From contig NZ_CP106951.1 of the NCBI RefSeq assembly GCF_030419005.1, positions 1,302,001 through 1,366,000 on the forward strand: a stretch of DNA of 64,000 bases, written 5' to 3'. This DNA is from Eleftheria terrae (lineage in GTDB: Bacteria > Pseudomonadota > Gammaproteobacteria > Burkholderiales > Burkholderiaceae_C). Every line of letters begins with the position of its first letter. Positions within the stretch are counted from its first letter, which is position 1. Of the stretch, positions 44,921-54,224 are shown in pieces. A model generated the notes under the pieces. The model searched no databases. It saw only the letters and a list, made by a program, of their open reading frames with translations, and was not told the origin of the DNA. Position numbers and translations under genes: made by a program.

Positions 44921-44935
44921 GCTTGCCACCCGTCC

Positions 44936-46483
44936 TCAGACCCGGCCCTGGAGGGTGATCCAGCCGACCCACGCCATATTGGCGACGAAGAACACGCCGG
45001 CCGCGCCAGCGAACTGCAGCCGCTCGCGCCGCTCCTTGCGCCGCCCCTCGTCGGTTTGAACCACCCCGACGCTGCCGAGCACCGGGCGCTTGCTCAACTC
45101 GCGCAGGGCCTTCTCGTCGTGGAAGGACGGGAAGAGCCGCGTCATCAGGAAGGCTGCCACGCAGCCGGCCGCAGCCGAGCCGAGCATGGCCAGCAAGCCC
45201 AGGATCTTGCGGCTCGGGAACACCGGCCCCGGCGAAACGCGGGCCGGCTCCACCATGCGGAAATCGGTCAGGTGCGACGACTGGTCGATCTTCACGCCCA
45301 GCGAGGCGGCCTCACGGCGAGACACCAGTTGCTCGTAGTTCTTCCGGATCACTTCATAGTCGCGATTGAGCTGGGCCAGCTCCGCTTCGACTTGCGGCAC
45401 CCGCCCGGCCAGCGCGCGGATCTGCTCGAGCCGGGTCTGCTGCGCACTCAGCTGGCCACTGAGCGAGGCGACGTTGGCCTCGGCCTCCGCCAGCGCAATG
45501 CGAATGCGCTGGAACACGGGGTTGGTCGCCGCCGCCTGCCGGCCGCGGCCGCTGACGGCTCGCGCGTCGACTTCCTGCTTCTTCTGCTGCTCGATGGCCG
45601 CAATCGTGCGCCGCACGCTGATGACATCCGGATGATCATCGGTGTAGCGGCGCAGCAGGTCATCGAGCTGGCGGCGCTGGGCGTCCAGCCGGGCATCGAG
45701 CTCGGACACCACCGGCCCACCGGCCGGCAACATCGCCTCGGGGGGCAGCTGCGGCTCCTCGGCGTTCAGCTCCTTGCGCAGCGCATCGCGCGAGCGCTCG
45801 GCGGCGCTGAGGTCGATGCGCAGCTTGTTGACCTCGTCCGACAAGGTCGACATGCGGGCGAAGTAGTCCTGGTTGGACATGCCGGTGAGGCCGAAATTGC
45901 GCAGCTTGAAATCCTTCAGGCGGTTCTCGGCATCCACCAGCTTGGACTCGTATTCCTGGATCTGCTCGTCGATGAAGCGGCTGGCTTCCTGCGAATCGCG
46001 CTTCTTGCCACCGATGCTGGCTTCCATGAACAGGTTCACCAGGCCCTCGACCACGCGATGGGCGCGCTGGCCGTCGCTGTCGCGGTAGCTGATGGTGTAG
46101 AGGTTGCCGCCGCCGCTCGGGGTGACGCGGATCTTCTTCATCAGCGCGTCGATGGTCCGCGCGCGCAACTTGGGGTCGGAACTGGCGAGGTCCATCTCCG
46201 GCGTGTCCACCAGCTTCTCGACGTTCGGCCGCGAGATCAGTGTCTTGGCCAGCATGCGCACCTGCTGGTCGACATCGGGCTGGAAGGCCAGGCCGGCCAT
46301 CAGGGGCTTGAGCACCGTCTGCGTGTCGACGTAGACCTGCGCGGTGGCCTCGTAGCGGTCCTTGTAGACGAAGATCACCGCGCCGCTCAGCAGCGCGACC
46401 GCCCAGGCGACCAACAACGCGATCCAACGGCGTTGCCATACCTCGTACAGCACGCCAGCGGCCTGGCGAACATATTCGTTCAT
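44936..46483 (-). CDS. EPS chain-length determinant (Wzz/PCP-type)
   Basis: A 515-residue inner-membrane protein. An N-terminal transmembrane helix (residues ~20-40) is followed by a large periplasmic region with a long coiled coil (~180-400), then C-terminal membrane helices around 430-450 and 495-512. This is the exosortase-A-associated chain-length protein layout (TIGR03007-like). It partners the separate tyrosine kinase encoded just downstream. Together they set polymer length and contact the export lipoprotein. Confidence 0.9.
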   Translation of the reverse strand: MNEYVRQAAGVLYEVWQRRWIALLVAWAVALLSGAVIFVYKDRYEATAQVYVDTQTVLKPLMAGLAFQPDVDQQVRMLAKTLISRPNVEKLVDTPEMDLASSDPKLRARTIDALMKKIRVTPSGGGNLYTISYRDSDGQRAHRVVEGLVNLFMEASIGGKKRDSQEASRFIDEQIQEYESKLVDAENRLKDFKLRNFGLTGMSNQDYFARMSTLSDEVNKLRIDLSAAERSRDALRKELNAEEPQLPPEAMLPAGGPVVSELDARLDAQRRQLDDLLRRYTDDHPDVISVRRTIAAIEQQKKQEVDARAVSGRGRQAAATNPVFQRIRIALAEAEANVASLSGQLSAQQTRLEQIRALAGRVPQVEAELAQLNRDYEVIRKNYEQLVSRREAASLGVKIDQSSHLTDFRMVEPARVSPGPVFPSRKILGLLAMLGSAAAGCVAAFLMTRLFPSFHDEKALRELSKRPVLGSVGVVQTDEGRRKERRERLQFAGAAGVFFVANMAWVGWITLQGRV

Positions 46484-46634
46484 ACCGTCTCAGACCCTGT
46501 TCCTGGCCCCGCGCCGGCCAACGGCGCGAGGCACCCACCTCGGTTTACGATTCGCGCCCTGCCACAAGCATGGCCCCCGGCCCGCGATGAGCCGGGCCCA
46601 GGCGCACCCGCGGCAGCTGTCCGGCCCTGCGGGC

Positions 46635-47270
46635 TCAGAACCAGCTCTGCGGCACGATGATGATGTCGCCCGGCTTCACGTCGACATTGGCGGAGATGTC
46701 GCCCCGCTTGAGCAAGTCCTTCAGTCGCACGCTGAACTGCTTGCCGCCCTCGGCACCGCGCACGAGCACCGCGCCGTTGCCATTGGCATAGTCGGTCAGG
46801 CCACCGACCTGGATCATCACGTCCAGCAAGGTCATGTTCTGCCGGAACGGCACGGCCTGCGGGCGCGCGGCCTCGCCGACGATGCGGATCTGCTCCGAGA
46901 ACGTGCCCTGGAAGTTGCTGACCACCACCGTCACGACCGGATCACGCACGTACTTGCCCAGCACCTTCTCGATGTCGCGAGCCAATTCGGCCGGGCTGCG
47001 GCCGGCGGCCATCACGTCTTCGACCAGCGGGGTGGAGATGCGACCGTCCGGCCGGACCGAGACGGTGGACGACAGCTCGGGATTGCGCCAGACGACGATA
47101 TTGAGGGTGTCGAGCGCACCGATCTGATAACGGTGGTCCGGCGTCTGTGCCGAGACCGGCGCCGGCGGGTACTGGCCGGTGGTGCCGCAGGCCGTCAGCA
47201 AGGCGGCAGCAGCGGCAGCCAGCCAGACACGCAGGGAGCGACGCATGCCGCCCGAGCTCGAATTCCACAT
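46635..47270 (-). CDS. Polysaccharide export outer-membrane lipoprotein (Wza-type)
   Basis: A 211-residue secretin-like export protein. A signal peptide with lipobox L-L-T-A-C is followed by the Poly_export domain (D-T-L-N-I-V-V-W...V-R-P-D-G-R-I-S-T-P) and a SLBB-like domain (~residues 130-200). It ends I-I-I-V-P-Q-S-W-F, typical of the exosortase-A-associated export protein. ATG 47270 is chosen over 47246 because of a perfect AGGAGG 9 nt upstream. It is shorter than E. coli Wza, as usual for this type. Confidence 0.92.
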   Translation of the reverse strand: MWNSSSGGMRRSLRVWLAAAAAALLTACGTTGQYPPAPVSAQTPDHRYQIGALDTLNIVVWRNPELSSTVSVRPDGRISTPLVEDVMAAGRSPAELARDIEKVLGKYVRDPVVTVVVSNFQGTFSEQIRIVGEAARPQAVPFRQNMTLLDVMIQVGGLTDYANGNGAVLVRGAEGGKQFSVRLKDLLKRGDISANVDVKPGDIIIVPQSWF

Positions 47271-47279
47271 CAACGATTT

Positions 47280-47285
47280 CCTCCT
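47280..47285 (-). promoter_or_regulatory. Shine-Dalgarno AGGAGG deciding the export lipoprotein start
   Basis: On the minus strand AGGAGG stands 9 nt before ATG 47270. This gives a product eight residues longer than the internal ATG 47246 would. Confidence 0.75.
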
Positions 47286-47310
47286 AACCGGACCGCTGTC
47301 ACTGTCGCGC

Positions 47311-48717
47311 TCAATGGGCGCCTTCGCGGAACAGCACCACACTCACCGTCTCGATCAGGACCAGAAGGTCCAGGAAGAGGGAGTTGTTCTTCACATAGTA
47401 CAAGTCGTACTGGTGTTTCTTTCGGGCATCGTCCACCGAGGCGCCGTAGCGGTAGCGAATCTGTGCCCAGCCGGTCACGCCGGGCTTGACGCTGTGGCGG
47501 AGGTCGTAGAACGGGATCTGCTCCTTCAGCTCCTGCACGAAGCTGGGCCGCTCGGGCCGCGGGCCGACCATGCTCATTTCACCGCGCAGCACGCTCAGCA
47601 GCTGCGGCAGCTCGTCGATGCGGGTCTTGCGGATGAAGGCGCCCACCCGGGTGATGCGCGAGTCGTTCTGCGTGGCCCAGCGGGCAACGCCGTCCTTCTC
47701 GGCATCGCTGCGCATGCTGCGGAACTTCAGGCACATGAAGGAGCGGCCGCCTAGGCCCACTCGCTCCTGCCGGTAGATGATGGGGCCCGGGCTGTCCAGC
47801 CGGATCAGCAGTGCGGTCAGCAGCATGATGGGCGCCGACACGACCAGCAGGAGCAGCGAAGTCACGATGTCGAACACGCGCTTGGCCACCGTGCGCGCCG
47901 GACCCTGCACGAAGCCCTGGCTGTAGATGAGCCAGCTGGCCTTCAGACTGTCGATCGGCACTTCGGCCTTCGCGCGCTCGTAGAAGCCGGCCAGGTCCAG
48001 CACCGGGGTGCCGCGAATGCGGCAGGCCAGCAGCTGGTCGACCGGGATGCCGCCACCGCGCTGCTCACGCACCGCGACGATGATCTCGTCCACATCGTTC
48101 TGCGCCACCACCTCCTCGATGGACAACCCGCGCGCGAACACCTTGTTGGCCGGCACGGCAGCCGCACCTTCGGTGGACGTGGGGTAGAAACCAACCACAC
48201 GCCGCTCGATGCGCCGCAGCGCGGCCAGATCGGCCGCCACGCTCTGCGCTTCGGGACCAGTGCCGACGATGAGCACCCGGGGCGCGCCGATCAGGCGCTG
48301 CATCATGAAGACGGCCAGCCGCACCACGATCAGGCCGACCAGCAGGTAGGCCATCACGAGCGCGACCACATAGCCCGGCGAGGCGCCGCCGGTCACCGAG
48401 TCGATCAGCAGGTAGGTGAGGCAGGCACCGATGAACAGGGCCAGCAGTCCGCGCCGCACGATGCTTCCGGCGCCCATTGGCTCGGCACCCTGGCGGTACA
48501 GGCCCACAAAGGAATACAGCAGCAGCATGGCCAGCGCGAAGCCGGCTGCCAGCCAGAACATGTCGGCCTGTGCGACGACCTTGACATGGTCACCCGGCAC
48601 CCAGTGAATCATCGAAGCGATGAACAGGGCTGCGAGAAAACACAGCAGGCTGTCCGCGATCAACTCCAACAGCGTTGATAGCGCGACATGATGATGAAAA
48701 ACCCGGAACACCCTCAT
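47311..48717 (-). CDS. Undecaprenyl-phosphate sugar phosphotransferase (EpsB-like initiating transferase)
   Basis: A 468-residue polyisoprenyl-phosphate hexose-1-phosphate transferase. Four N-terminal membrane helices are followed by a nucleotide-binding-like domain (~residues 145-250). The catalytic C-terminal domain starts with a membrane helix near 290 and contains [14 protein letters not shown] and K-P-G-V-T-G-W-A-Q. It puts the first sugar phosphate on the lipid carrier. GGAGG precedes ATG 48717 closely. It heads the export operon (sugar transferase, export lipoprotein, chain length, kinase, barrel, ATPase), as in exosortase-A-type EPS loci. Confidence 0.93.
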   Translation of the reverse strand: MRVFRVFHHHVALSTLLELIADSLLCFLAALFIASMIHWVPGDHVKVVAQADMFWLAAGFALAMLLLYSFVGLYRQGAEPMGAGSIVRRGLLALFIGACLTYLLIDSVTGGASPGYVVALVMAYLLVGLIVVRLAVFMMQRLIGAPRVLIVGTGPEAQSVAADLAALRRIERRVVGFYPTSTEGAAAVPANKVFARGLSIEEVVAQNDVDEIIVAVREQRGGGIPVDQLLACRIRGTPVLDLAGFYERAKAEVPIDSLKASWLIYSQGFVQGPARTVAKRVFDIVTSLLLLVVSAPIMLLTALLIRLDSPGPIIYRQERVGLGGRSFMCLKFRSMRSDAEKDGVARWATQNDSRITRVGAFIRKTRIDELPQLLSVLRGEMSMVGPRPERPSFVQELKEQIPFYDLRHSVKPGVTGWAQIRYRYGASVDDARKKHQYDLYYVKNNSLFLDLLVLIETVSVVLFREGAH

Positions 48718-49032
48718 TCTGTCCTCCCTAGTAGCTCCCTCGGCCGAACGACAGGCGAGCGGTAAGAGCCTGAAACTCTTGCAACGGCATTCTCCCCAAT
48801 CGGACTTTTCGCACAATCCTTTAAACAGGGGCTAGCGCCCCCTTGAGTGAGGGGTCGCTCCGCTCGAAAACAGACACTTTCGCAAGAGACGTAAGGGAGG
48901 TAGCAGGATGTGGGCCATGCGGCGCTGTGGCGCAGGTCCCAAGAACAGCAAGGCCAGCCAGGTGCTTGCATGACAGAACTGTATGAAGCTGAGACACCGC
49001 AAGTGAGCCACAGCCCCCTCATCCACAATGTG
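48718..49032. other. 315-bp region upstream of the EPS export operon
   Basis: No gene is supported. It contains a promoter candidate (listed separately) and a GGGGC/GCCCC hairpin (near 48827-48840). The start side faces the end of the CDP-DAG synthase gene, so all its promoters should point to the minus-strand export operon. Confidence 0.45.
48789..48816 (-). promoter_or_regulatory. Candidate sigma70-type promoter of the EPS export operon
   Basis: On the minus strand TTGTGC (48816-48811) and GAGAAT (48794-48789) are separated by 16 bp, about 70 bp before the start codon. Both boxes match four of six consensus bases. No sigma54 -24/-12 site was found. Confidence 0.3.
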
Positions 49033-49992
49033 TCAGGGTGTCCACCAGAACCGCACGATGTGGAAGAACATCGGCGCGGCGAAGACCACCGAGTCGAGCC
49101 GGTCCAGCATGCCGCCATGGCCTTCGATGAGGGTGCCCCAGTCCTTCACACCGCGGTCGCGCTTGATGGCCGACATCACCAGCCCGCCAAGGAAGCCCAT
49201 CAGACACAGGGTGAGTGCCACGGCGGCTGATTGCAGCGGCGTGAACGGCGTCACACCATGAAGCGCTGCGCCGAGCAGGGTGGCCGACGCCACGCCGCCG
49301 ACGAAGCCCTCCACCGTCTTGGACGGCGAGAGCTCCGGCGCGATCTTGTGCCGCCCCAGCAGCTTGCCCCACACGTACTGCAGCACGTCGCTGCCCTGCA
49401 CGACGATGATCAGGTAGGCCACCAGCAGCAGCTGCCGGCCTTCATACCCGGGAATCTCCAGCGTGAGCAGGGCCGGCACGTGCGAGACGCAGTAGACGCA
49501 GATCATCAAACCCCACTGCACCTTGGCGGTCCGCTCGAGGAAGCGCCGCGTGTCGCCGCGCAGGCAGGCGAGGATGGGCAGCACGAGGAAGGCATGCACC
49601 GGGATGAAGATCGAGTACAGCCCGTACCACTCGATCCAGATCAGGAAGTACTGCAGCGGCAGCACCAGGTAGAACAGCAGCGCCAGCGCCAGGTGGTCGG
49701 CCCGCCGGGTGTGGGTGAGCGTGATGTACTCGCGCAGCGCGGCCCACGACGTGAAGGCGAACAGGACCAGCGCCCCCGGCTTGCCAAAGGTGAAGGCCAC
49801 ACCGAGCAGCGCCACCATCACCCACCAGGCGTTGACCCGGCTGTTGAGGTTGTCGATCACCGCATGGGGCCGGCCCTGGGCGACACGCCACTTGAGCAGG
49901 CCACCCACGATGGAGGCCACCAGCAGCACCGCAAGTGTGCCGGCGAAGAGCTGCCAGGTCGGGTCCTGCAGTGGCAAGGCATCCAGGATCAT
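49033..49992 (-). CDS. ynbB: CDP-diacylglycerol synthase-like phosphatidate cytidylyltransferase
   Basis: A 319-residue protein with about eight membrane helices. The C-terminal CdsA signature reads S-A-I-K-R-D-R-G-V-K-D-W-G, then G-H-G-G-M-L-D-R-L-D-S, with the metal-binding Asp pair intact. It makes CDP-activated lipid from CTP and phosphatidate. Similar in size and context to E. coli YnbB rather than the essential CdsA. Last gene of the ynb-like group; its start is 4 bp before the stop of the acyltransferase, so they are coupled. Confidence 0.88.
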   Translation of the reverse strand: MILDALPLQDPTWQLFAGTLAVLLVASIVGGLLKWRVAQGRPHAVIDNLNSRVNAWWVMVALLGVAFTFGKPGALVLFAFTSWAALREYITLTHTRRADHLALALLFYLVLPLQYFLIWIEWYGLYSIFIPVHAFLVLPILACLRGDTRRFLERTAKVQWGLMICVYCVSHVPALLTLEIPGYEGRQLLLVAYLIIVVQGSDVLQYVWGKLLGRHKIAPELSPSKTVEGFVGGVASATLLGAALHGVTPFTPLQSAAVALTLCLMGFLGGLVMSAIKRDRGVKDWGTLIEGHGGMLDRLDSVVFAAPMFFHIVRFWWTP

Positions 49993-50600
49993 GTTTCCTC
50001 CTCAGGGCGCAAGGCCAGCACGGCGGCCGCAGCCCGGGCCAGGAAGGTGGCCTCGTCCTCGCCATCGACCCGTACCAGCGGCACGCCGTAGCTCACGGTG
50101 CAGGCCAGCGGCAGTGGCAGCCATTCGCCGGGCGGCATGACGCGGCGCATGTTGGCGATCCATACCGGAACGAAATCCATCTCCGGATGCGCCTGCCTTC
50201 GCTGGTACAGCGGCGCGGCAAATGGCAGCAAGGCCTGCTCGCCGGTATTGCGGCAGCCTTCGGGAAAGACCAGCAGCGAGTGCCCCTGCAGCGTGGCAGC
50301 GCCGGAGTCACCGGCCGGCCGGGGCCATGCGAACAGGCAGCGCGCAAGGAAGCGCCGCAGCGCGGTGGCCCCGCCCGGCTCCGCGTCGACCACCGGGCAC
50401 AGGCGCCGGCGCTGGTGGGCGGGCAAGGTGGCCCAGACCAGCACGGCATCCCCGTGGCTCGTGTGGTTCGCAAAGTAGACGCAGGGGCGCCCGCCTGGCG
50501 GCTCACCGGCCCACAGCGGGCGCGCGCCGGTCCAGGCGCGCACCGCGGCGAGCACCAGCAGGCGCACCGGCCAGGCCATCAGGTCATGCACACGGGACAT
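49989..50600 (-). CDS. 1-acyl-glycerol-3-phosphate acyltransferase-like (PlsC family)
   Basis: A 203-residue membrane-associated acyltransferase. The catalytic N-H-T-S-H-G-D motif (~residue 45) matches H-x4-D, and F-P-E-G-C-R (~112) is the substrate-phosphate motif. It would supply phosphatidate to the adjacent CDP-DAG synthase. ATG 50600 is chosen because AAGGAG lies 9 nt upstream; an ATG at 50639 would overlap the previous gene. E. coli ynbABCD has no such gene, so this is an addition to the group. Confidence 0.86.
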   Translation of the reverse strand: MSRVHDLMAWPVRLLVLAAVRAWTGARPLWAGEPPGGRPCVYFANHTSHGDAVLVWATLPAHQRRRLCPVVDAEPGGATALRRFLARCLFAWPRPAGDSGAATLQGHSLLVFPEGCRNTGEQALLPFAAPLYQRRQAHPEMDFVPVWIANMRRVMPPGEWLPLPLACTVSYGVPLVRVDGEDEATFLARAAAAVLALRPEEET

Positions 50601-50609
50601 GCAGTGCGA

Positions 50610-50615
50610 CTCCTT
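50610..50615 (-). promoter_or_regulatory. Shine-Dalgarno AAGGAG deciding the acyltransferase start
   Basis: AAGGAG on the minus strand sits 9 nt before ATG 50600. It favours this start over the in-frame ATG 50639, which is upstream of the site. Confidence 0.7.
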
Positions 50616-50629
50616 GACGTCAGCTTGAT

Positions 50630-51076
50630 TCAGGTCCATGCGCCACCGGCCAGCGCCGCCAACGCCAGCCCTGACAGCGCCAGCGCGGCTGCCACATGAG
50701 CGCGGTAGAGCCGGCGAGCGCCTGCGATGCGCGGGGCCAGTGCCCGGCCGACCTTGTGTGGCGGCAGCCGGAAATGCGCGGCCAGTGCCGCATCGAGCGT
50801 GGCCAGACACAAGCCCTCGGCCCGCGCCAGGCGCTCGAACAGCCGGCGGTCCAGCGACAGGCGCACGGCGAGATAGCGCTCGATGCCGAGCGCCAGCAAG
50901 AGCATCGCCGCCGGCCACCCGGCCGCCGGCGCCTGGCGAGCGAGCAGCCAGGCAGCAAGCGCCGCGCTGCCGGCAGCCAGCCCATCCCAGCAGCGGGAGG
51001 TGGCGAGGAAGTCCGCCGTCACCGCGCAGTCGCAGCGGTCCTGCTCGGGCAGCGGGGCGGAGCCGGTCTCGTTCAT
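50630..51076 (-). CDS. Small membrane protein of unknown function in ynb-like operon
   Basis: A 148-residue protein with three probable membrane helices (~residues 32-48, 52-70 and 122-142) and an Arg/Ala-rich cytoplasmic middle. I recognise no family. Its ATG overlaps the stop of the phosphatase gene by 4 bp, so it is a coupled part of the operon. A role as accessory membrane subunit of the phospholipid pathway is inferred only from position. The same region also has an open frame on the other strand, which is a shadow. Confidence 0.7.
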   Translation of the reverse strand: MNETGSAPLPEQDRCDCAVTADFLATSRCWDGLAAGSAALAAWLLARQAPAAGWPAAMLLLALGIERYLAVRLSLDRRLFERLARAEGLCLATLDAALAAHFRLPPHKVGRALAPRIAGARRLYRAHVAAALALSGLALAALAGGAWT

Positions 51077-52380
51077 GGCGTGGGGCTGGGCAGCGCAATG
51101 GCCTGCGCCACCGCCAGCAGCAAGGCGGGCTTCAGCACGACTTGCGGCCGGGCCCGGCGCAGCAGGTCCGCGGCCGCCGCCACGCTCGGTGCGCGGCCGC
51201 TGAGGCAGAGCCAGGCCAGCACCACGGCGGCGCTGCGCGAATAGCCAAGGGCGCAGCACACCAGCACGCTGCCCTGCCCGGCCAGGCGCTGCAGGTGCTC
51301 GGCAGCGGCGCGCAGCTGAGTCGCCGCGGGCACCACCAGGTCGAGCTGCGGCAGCGCGTGCAGGCGCGGATGGCGCACCGAGAGCTCGGCGCTCACATCG
51401 AGGATGCGATCGAATTGCCGGTGCTCGGGCTCGCCGGCACGCGGCAGCCGGCCGATCCAGACGCCGTCGCACACCTCGGCTGCCGGCGGCACGCAGCGCG
51501 TCCACAGCCGGGCATTGACCCAGGCACCCAGCCGATAGGGCGCAAACAACCAGCGGGAGGCCAGCGTGTGGCGGCCGTTGCTGCGCTTCTGGAAGCCGCC
51601 GGCACCCACGCCCGCGTAGCACAAGGCGACCAGCAGCAAGGAGGCCGCCGGCCAGAACAGCCACCAGCCGGTCCGTCCCGCCAGTACGGCCAGCAGTGAC
51701 AGTGCGGCCGCGCCCGCGCCATAGAGCAGCGCGAGACGCCGGCGGACACCGTCGGCAGGCCACTGCCATTGCGGGCGCGCGCCGTCCAGCGGCCACAGCC
51801 AGAGGCACAGCAGGCCCACCAGCAGCCCGGTGGGAATGTCGATGAAGTGGTGTTGCCAGGTCGTGAGCACCGACACGCCGATCAGCAGGCTCCAGCCATG
51901 CACCACCGCACGCGCTGCGCCGCGGGTGCGACGGCGGTAGAAGTCCCACAGGATCAGCAGCAGCACGATGTGCAGCGAGGGCGCCTGGTTGTAGGGCAGG
52001 TCGAAGCCGGCCAGGGCGTCGAACAAGCGGCCCGACCAGCCTTGCAGCGGCGGCCTGCTCACCGAGTACCGCAGCGGGAACAGGAAGAAGCAGGCGACGG
52101 CGATGAGCTGGGCCGTCAACAGGCGCCGCGCATGGTGCGCCAGCTCAAGCCGGTCGCGGCAGATGAGCAGCGACAGACCGTAGAACAGGTCAATGGACCA
52201 GTACGGCAGGATGGTCCAGGGCCACAGCGGCACCCAGCGCTCCCAGTCGAACACGATGCTGGGCACCGCCGGCAAGCCGGCCGCATGGTGGTTGGCCACG
52301 CCGTAGCTGATGAAGAACAGCGGGGCCAGCACCACCAGCCAGCACAGGCCGGGCCGCCACAGCGGAGGCAGGCGCATCAT
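51073..52380 (-). CDS. ynbD: PAP2-family/dual-specificity phosphatase fusion protein
   Basis: A 435-residue protein. The N-terminal membrane half is PAP2-like (P-S-L-H-I-V, then W-Q-H-H-F-I-D-I-P with the catalytic His). The C-terminal cytoplasmic half is a dual-specificity phosphatase with the C-x5-R loop C-C-A-L-G-Y-S-R-S (~residue 380). This two-phosphatase layout and length match E. coli YnbD (about 430 residues). It may dephosphorylate phosphatidylglycerophosphate- or inositol-phosphate-type head groups. It starts 9 bp after the preceding gene; the start could also be the second ATG. Confidence 0.86.
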   Translation of the reverse strand: MMRLPPLWRPGLCWLVVLAPLFFISYGVANHHAAGLPAVPSIVFDWERWVPLWPWTILPYWSIDLFYGLSLLICRDRLELAHHARRLLTAQLIAVACFFLFPLRYSVSRPPLQGWSGRLFDALAGFDLPYNQAPSLHIVLLLILWDFYRRRTRGAARAVVHGWSLLIGVSVLTTWQHHFIDIPTGLLVGLLCLWLWPLDGARPQWQWPADGVRRRLALLYGAGAAALSLLAVLAGRTGWWLFWPAASLLLVALCYAGVGAGGFQKRSNGRHTLASRWLFAPYRLGAWVNARLWTRCVPPAAEVCDGVWIGRLPRAGEPEHRQFDRILDVSAELSVRHPRLHALPQLDLVVPAATQLRAAAEHLQRLAGQGSVLVCCALGYSRSAAVVLAWLCLSGRAPSVAAAADLLRRARPQVVLKPALLLAVAQAIALPSPTP

Positions 52381-52389
52381 CGCGGGCGC

Positions 52390-54147
52390 TCAGCCGGCGT
52401 TGCGCACCGCAAGCGAGACACTGAAGATGCCCCACTCGTCAATGCGCTGCTCGATCTTCTGGAAGCCAGCGGCCTCCACCAGCTGGTCCATCTCCTGCTG
52501 GGTGCGGCGGCGCATCACCCAGGCCTGGCCCTGCCGGTGGCTGGTCAGCGCCCGGGCGATCAGCTCCAGCTGCGGGTGCCAGGGCTGGTTGGTATAGACC
52601 AGGCAGGCACCCGGCGGCATCGCATCGGCCAGGCCGGCCAGCGAGCGGGCCACCAGGGCGTTGTCGCCAAACAGCTCGTAGAGGCCGGACACCACCGCCA
52701 CGGTGGGCGCCGGCCGGCTGGCAGCCAGGCTGGCGCGGTCGAAGGCGTCGGCCTGCACGAAGCGCGCAATGTCCTGCAAGCCGCGCGAGCGGATGAGTGC
52801 GGCACCATCCCGCACATTGAGCTCGCTGTAGTCGCGCAGCAGGATGCTGTCGGGCCGCTGCGACTGCTGCGCCACCGCGTCCAGCACATAGCGGCCATGG
52901 CCGGCTGCGATGTCCATCAGCTGCACCGGCAGATGGCGCGAGCGCACGCGCTGCATGGCCCGGCCCAGCAGTTCCTCGACATGCAGCTTGCGCTGGCGAA
53001 TGCCCCGCCAGCCAATGGCATTTAGGTAGTTGCGATCGATCAGCCGGCCGACCGGGCCACGGCCACGGGCCTGGTTGCGGTAGATGTAGTCGAGCGTGCT
53101 GCCGGAATCGAAGCCGGTGGCATGTCCGAGCTTCACACCGTCGCTGAGCAGGCCGCCGAGCTTCATGCCGGCCCGGGTCGCGGCCCAGTACAGCCCGCGC
53201 GGCGAGCTGGCCGGCAGCGGCCGCGCCAGCGCCTGGGACTCCTCAAAGGTGGGCCCGCGCTGGTGAGCGTCGAGCAAGGAGGGCCGCTGAGGCCGCTGCT
53301 CGGCGAGCTTCAGGATGAAGTCGCGAATGGAGCGCACGGCTGTGGCCCGGTCGCGCTCCCCCAGGGTGTCGTGATAGAAGCCCGGCAGCACGTGCTTTTC
53401 CTTCACCGGGCTGGACAGCCGCTCGAAGAAGCGGTGTTGCGGCGCCGCGTGCACCACCCAGTCGGCCCCCGAGATCAGCAGCTGCACCGGCGCCGTGATG
53501 GCCGCGGCATCGCCCACCACCCGCTCCGCCGCGTCATACAGGCCCAGCAGCACCTTGGCCGAAATTGGCCGTGTGATCAGCGGGTCACGCTCGTAGCTGG
53601 CGATGCGCTCGGCATCGTGGGTCAGGAAGCGGGCCTTGACATAGCTGTTGACAAAGAAGTCGCCGCGCAAGGCGGTCAGCAGCTTGAGTCCCGCGCGGGC
53701 GAAAGGCACGTACAGCTTCACCTGGAAGGCCGGCGATGCCAGCGTCACGCCGCGCACGCGCGGCGCGTAGTCGTGCAGCCAAGTGGCAGCCAGCACCGCG
53801 CCCACGCTCTGTGCCACCACATGGATGTCTTCCTGCTTCACGCCATGGACATGGGCCAGGTGGTCGACAAAGCTCTGCAGGTCGCGCACCGAGGTCGCGA
53901 AGCTCGGGCTGTGGCCACGTCGGCCGGGCGAGCGGCCGTGGCCGCGTGCGTCCCAGGCATAGAACTCATGGTCGGCCAGCTGGAGTTCGTCCACCAGGTG
54001 CGCCATGCGTCCCGAGTGCTCGTGGCCGCGGTGCAGCAACACCACCACCCCCTGGCGCGGCTGGCCGGGCACGACGGCCCAGCGGCGGTAGTAGAGCGAC
54101 TGCTGATCGTGCGTTTCGAATTGGTGTTCTGTATGTACGCGTGTCAT
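52390..54147 (-). CDS. ynbC: Bifunctional alpha/beta hydrolase/SAM-dependent methyltransferase
   Basis: A 585-residue two-domain protein, the same length as E. coli YnbC. Residues 1-~300 are a monoglyceride-lipase-like hydrolase: H-R-G-H-E-H-S-G-R, A-Q-S-V-G-A nucleophile elbow, I-S-G-A-D and the C-terminal His in P-G-F-Y-H-D. Residues ~330-585 are a Rossmann methyltransferase with L-M-D-I-A-A-G-H-G-R-Y as SAM-binding motif I. AGGAAGG precedes ATG 54147. Likely a lipid deacylase and methyltransferase acting on the unusual phospholipid of this operon. Confidence 0.87.
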   Translation of the reverse strand: MTRVHTEHQFETHDQQSLYYRRWAVVPGQPRQGVVVLLHRGHEHSGRMAHLVDELQLADHEFYAWDARGHGRSPGRRGHSPSFATSVRDLQSFVDHLAHVHGVKQEDIHVVAQSVGAVLAATWLHDYAPRVRGVTLASPAFQVKLYVPFARAGLKLLTALRGDFFVNSYVKARFLTHDAERIASYERDPLITRPISAKVLLGLYDAAERVVGDAAAITAPVQLLISGADWVVHAAPQHRFFERLSSPVKEKHVLPGFYHDTLGERDRATAVRSIRDFILKLAEQRPQRPSLLDAHQRGPTFEESQALARPLPASSPRGLYWAATRAGMKLGGLLSDGVKLGHATGFDSGSTLDYIYRNQARGRGPVGRLIDRNYLNAIGWRGIRQRKLHVEELLGRAMQRVRSRHLPVQLMDIAAGHGRYVLDAVAQQSQRPDSILLRDYSELNVRDGAALIRSRGLQDIARFVQADAFDRASLAASRPAPTVAVVSGLYELFGDNALVARSLAGLADAMPPGACLVYTNQPWHPQLELIARALTSHRQGQAWVMRRRTQQEMDQLVEAAGFQKIEQRIDEWGIFSVSLAVRNAG

Positions 54148-54224
54148 TTCGGAAACCTTCCTGCGGGGCGATGCGTCGCGGCCCGCGTTGCAAAACGCCG
54201 GCCGATGCGGGCCTCGTGCTCGAT

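Noticed and set aside
44711..46660. A 649-codon plus-strand frame opposite the kinase and chain-length genes
   Set aside because: Shadow of two conserved minus-strand genes.
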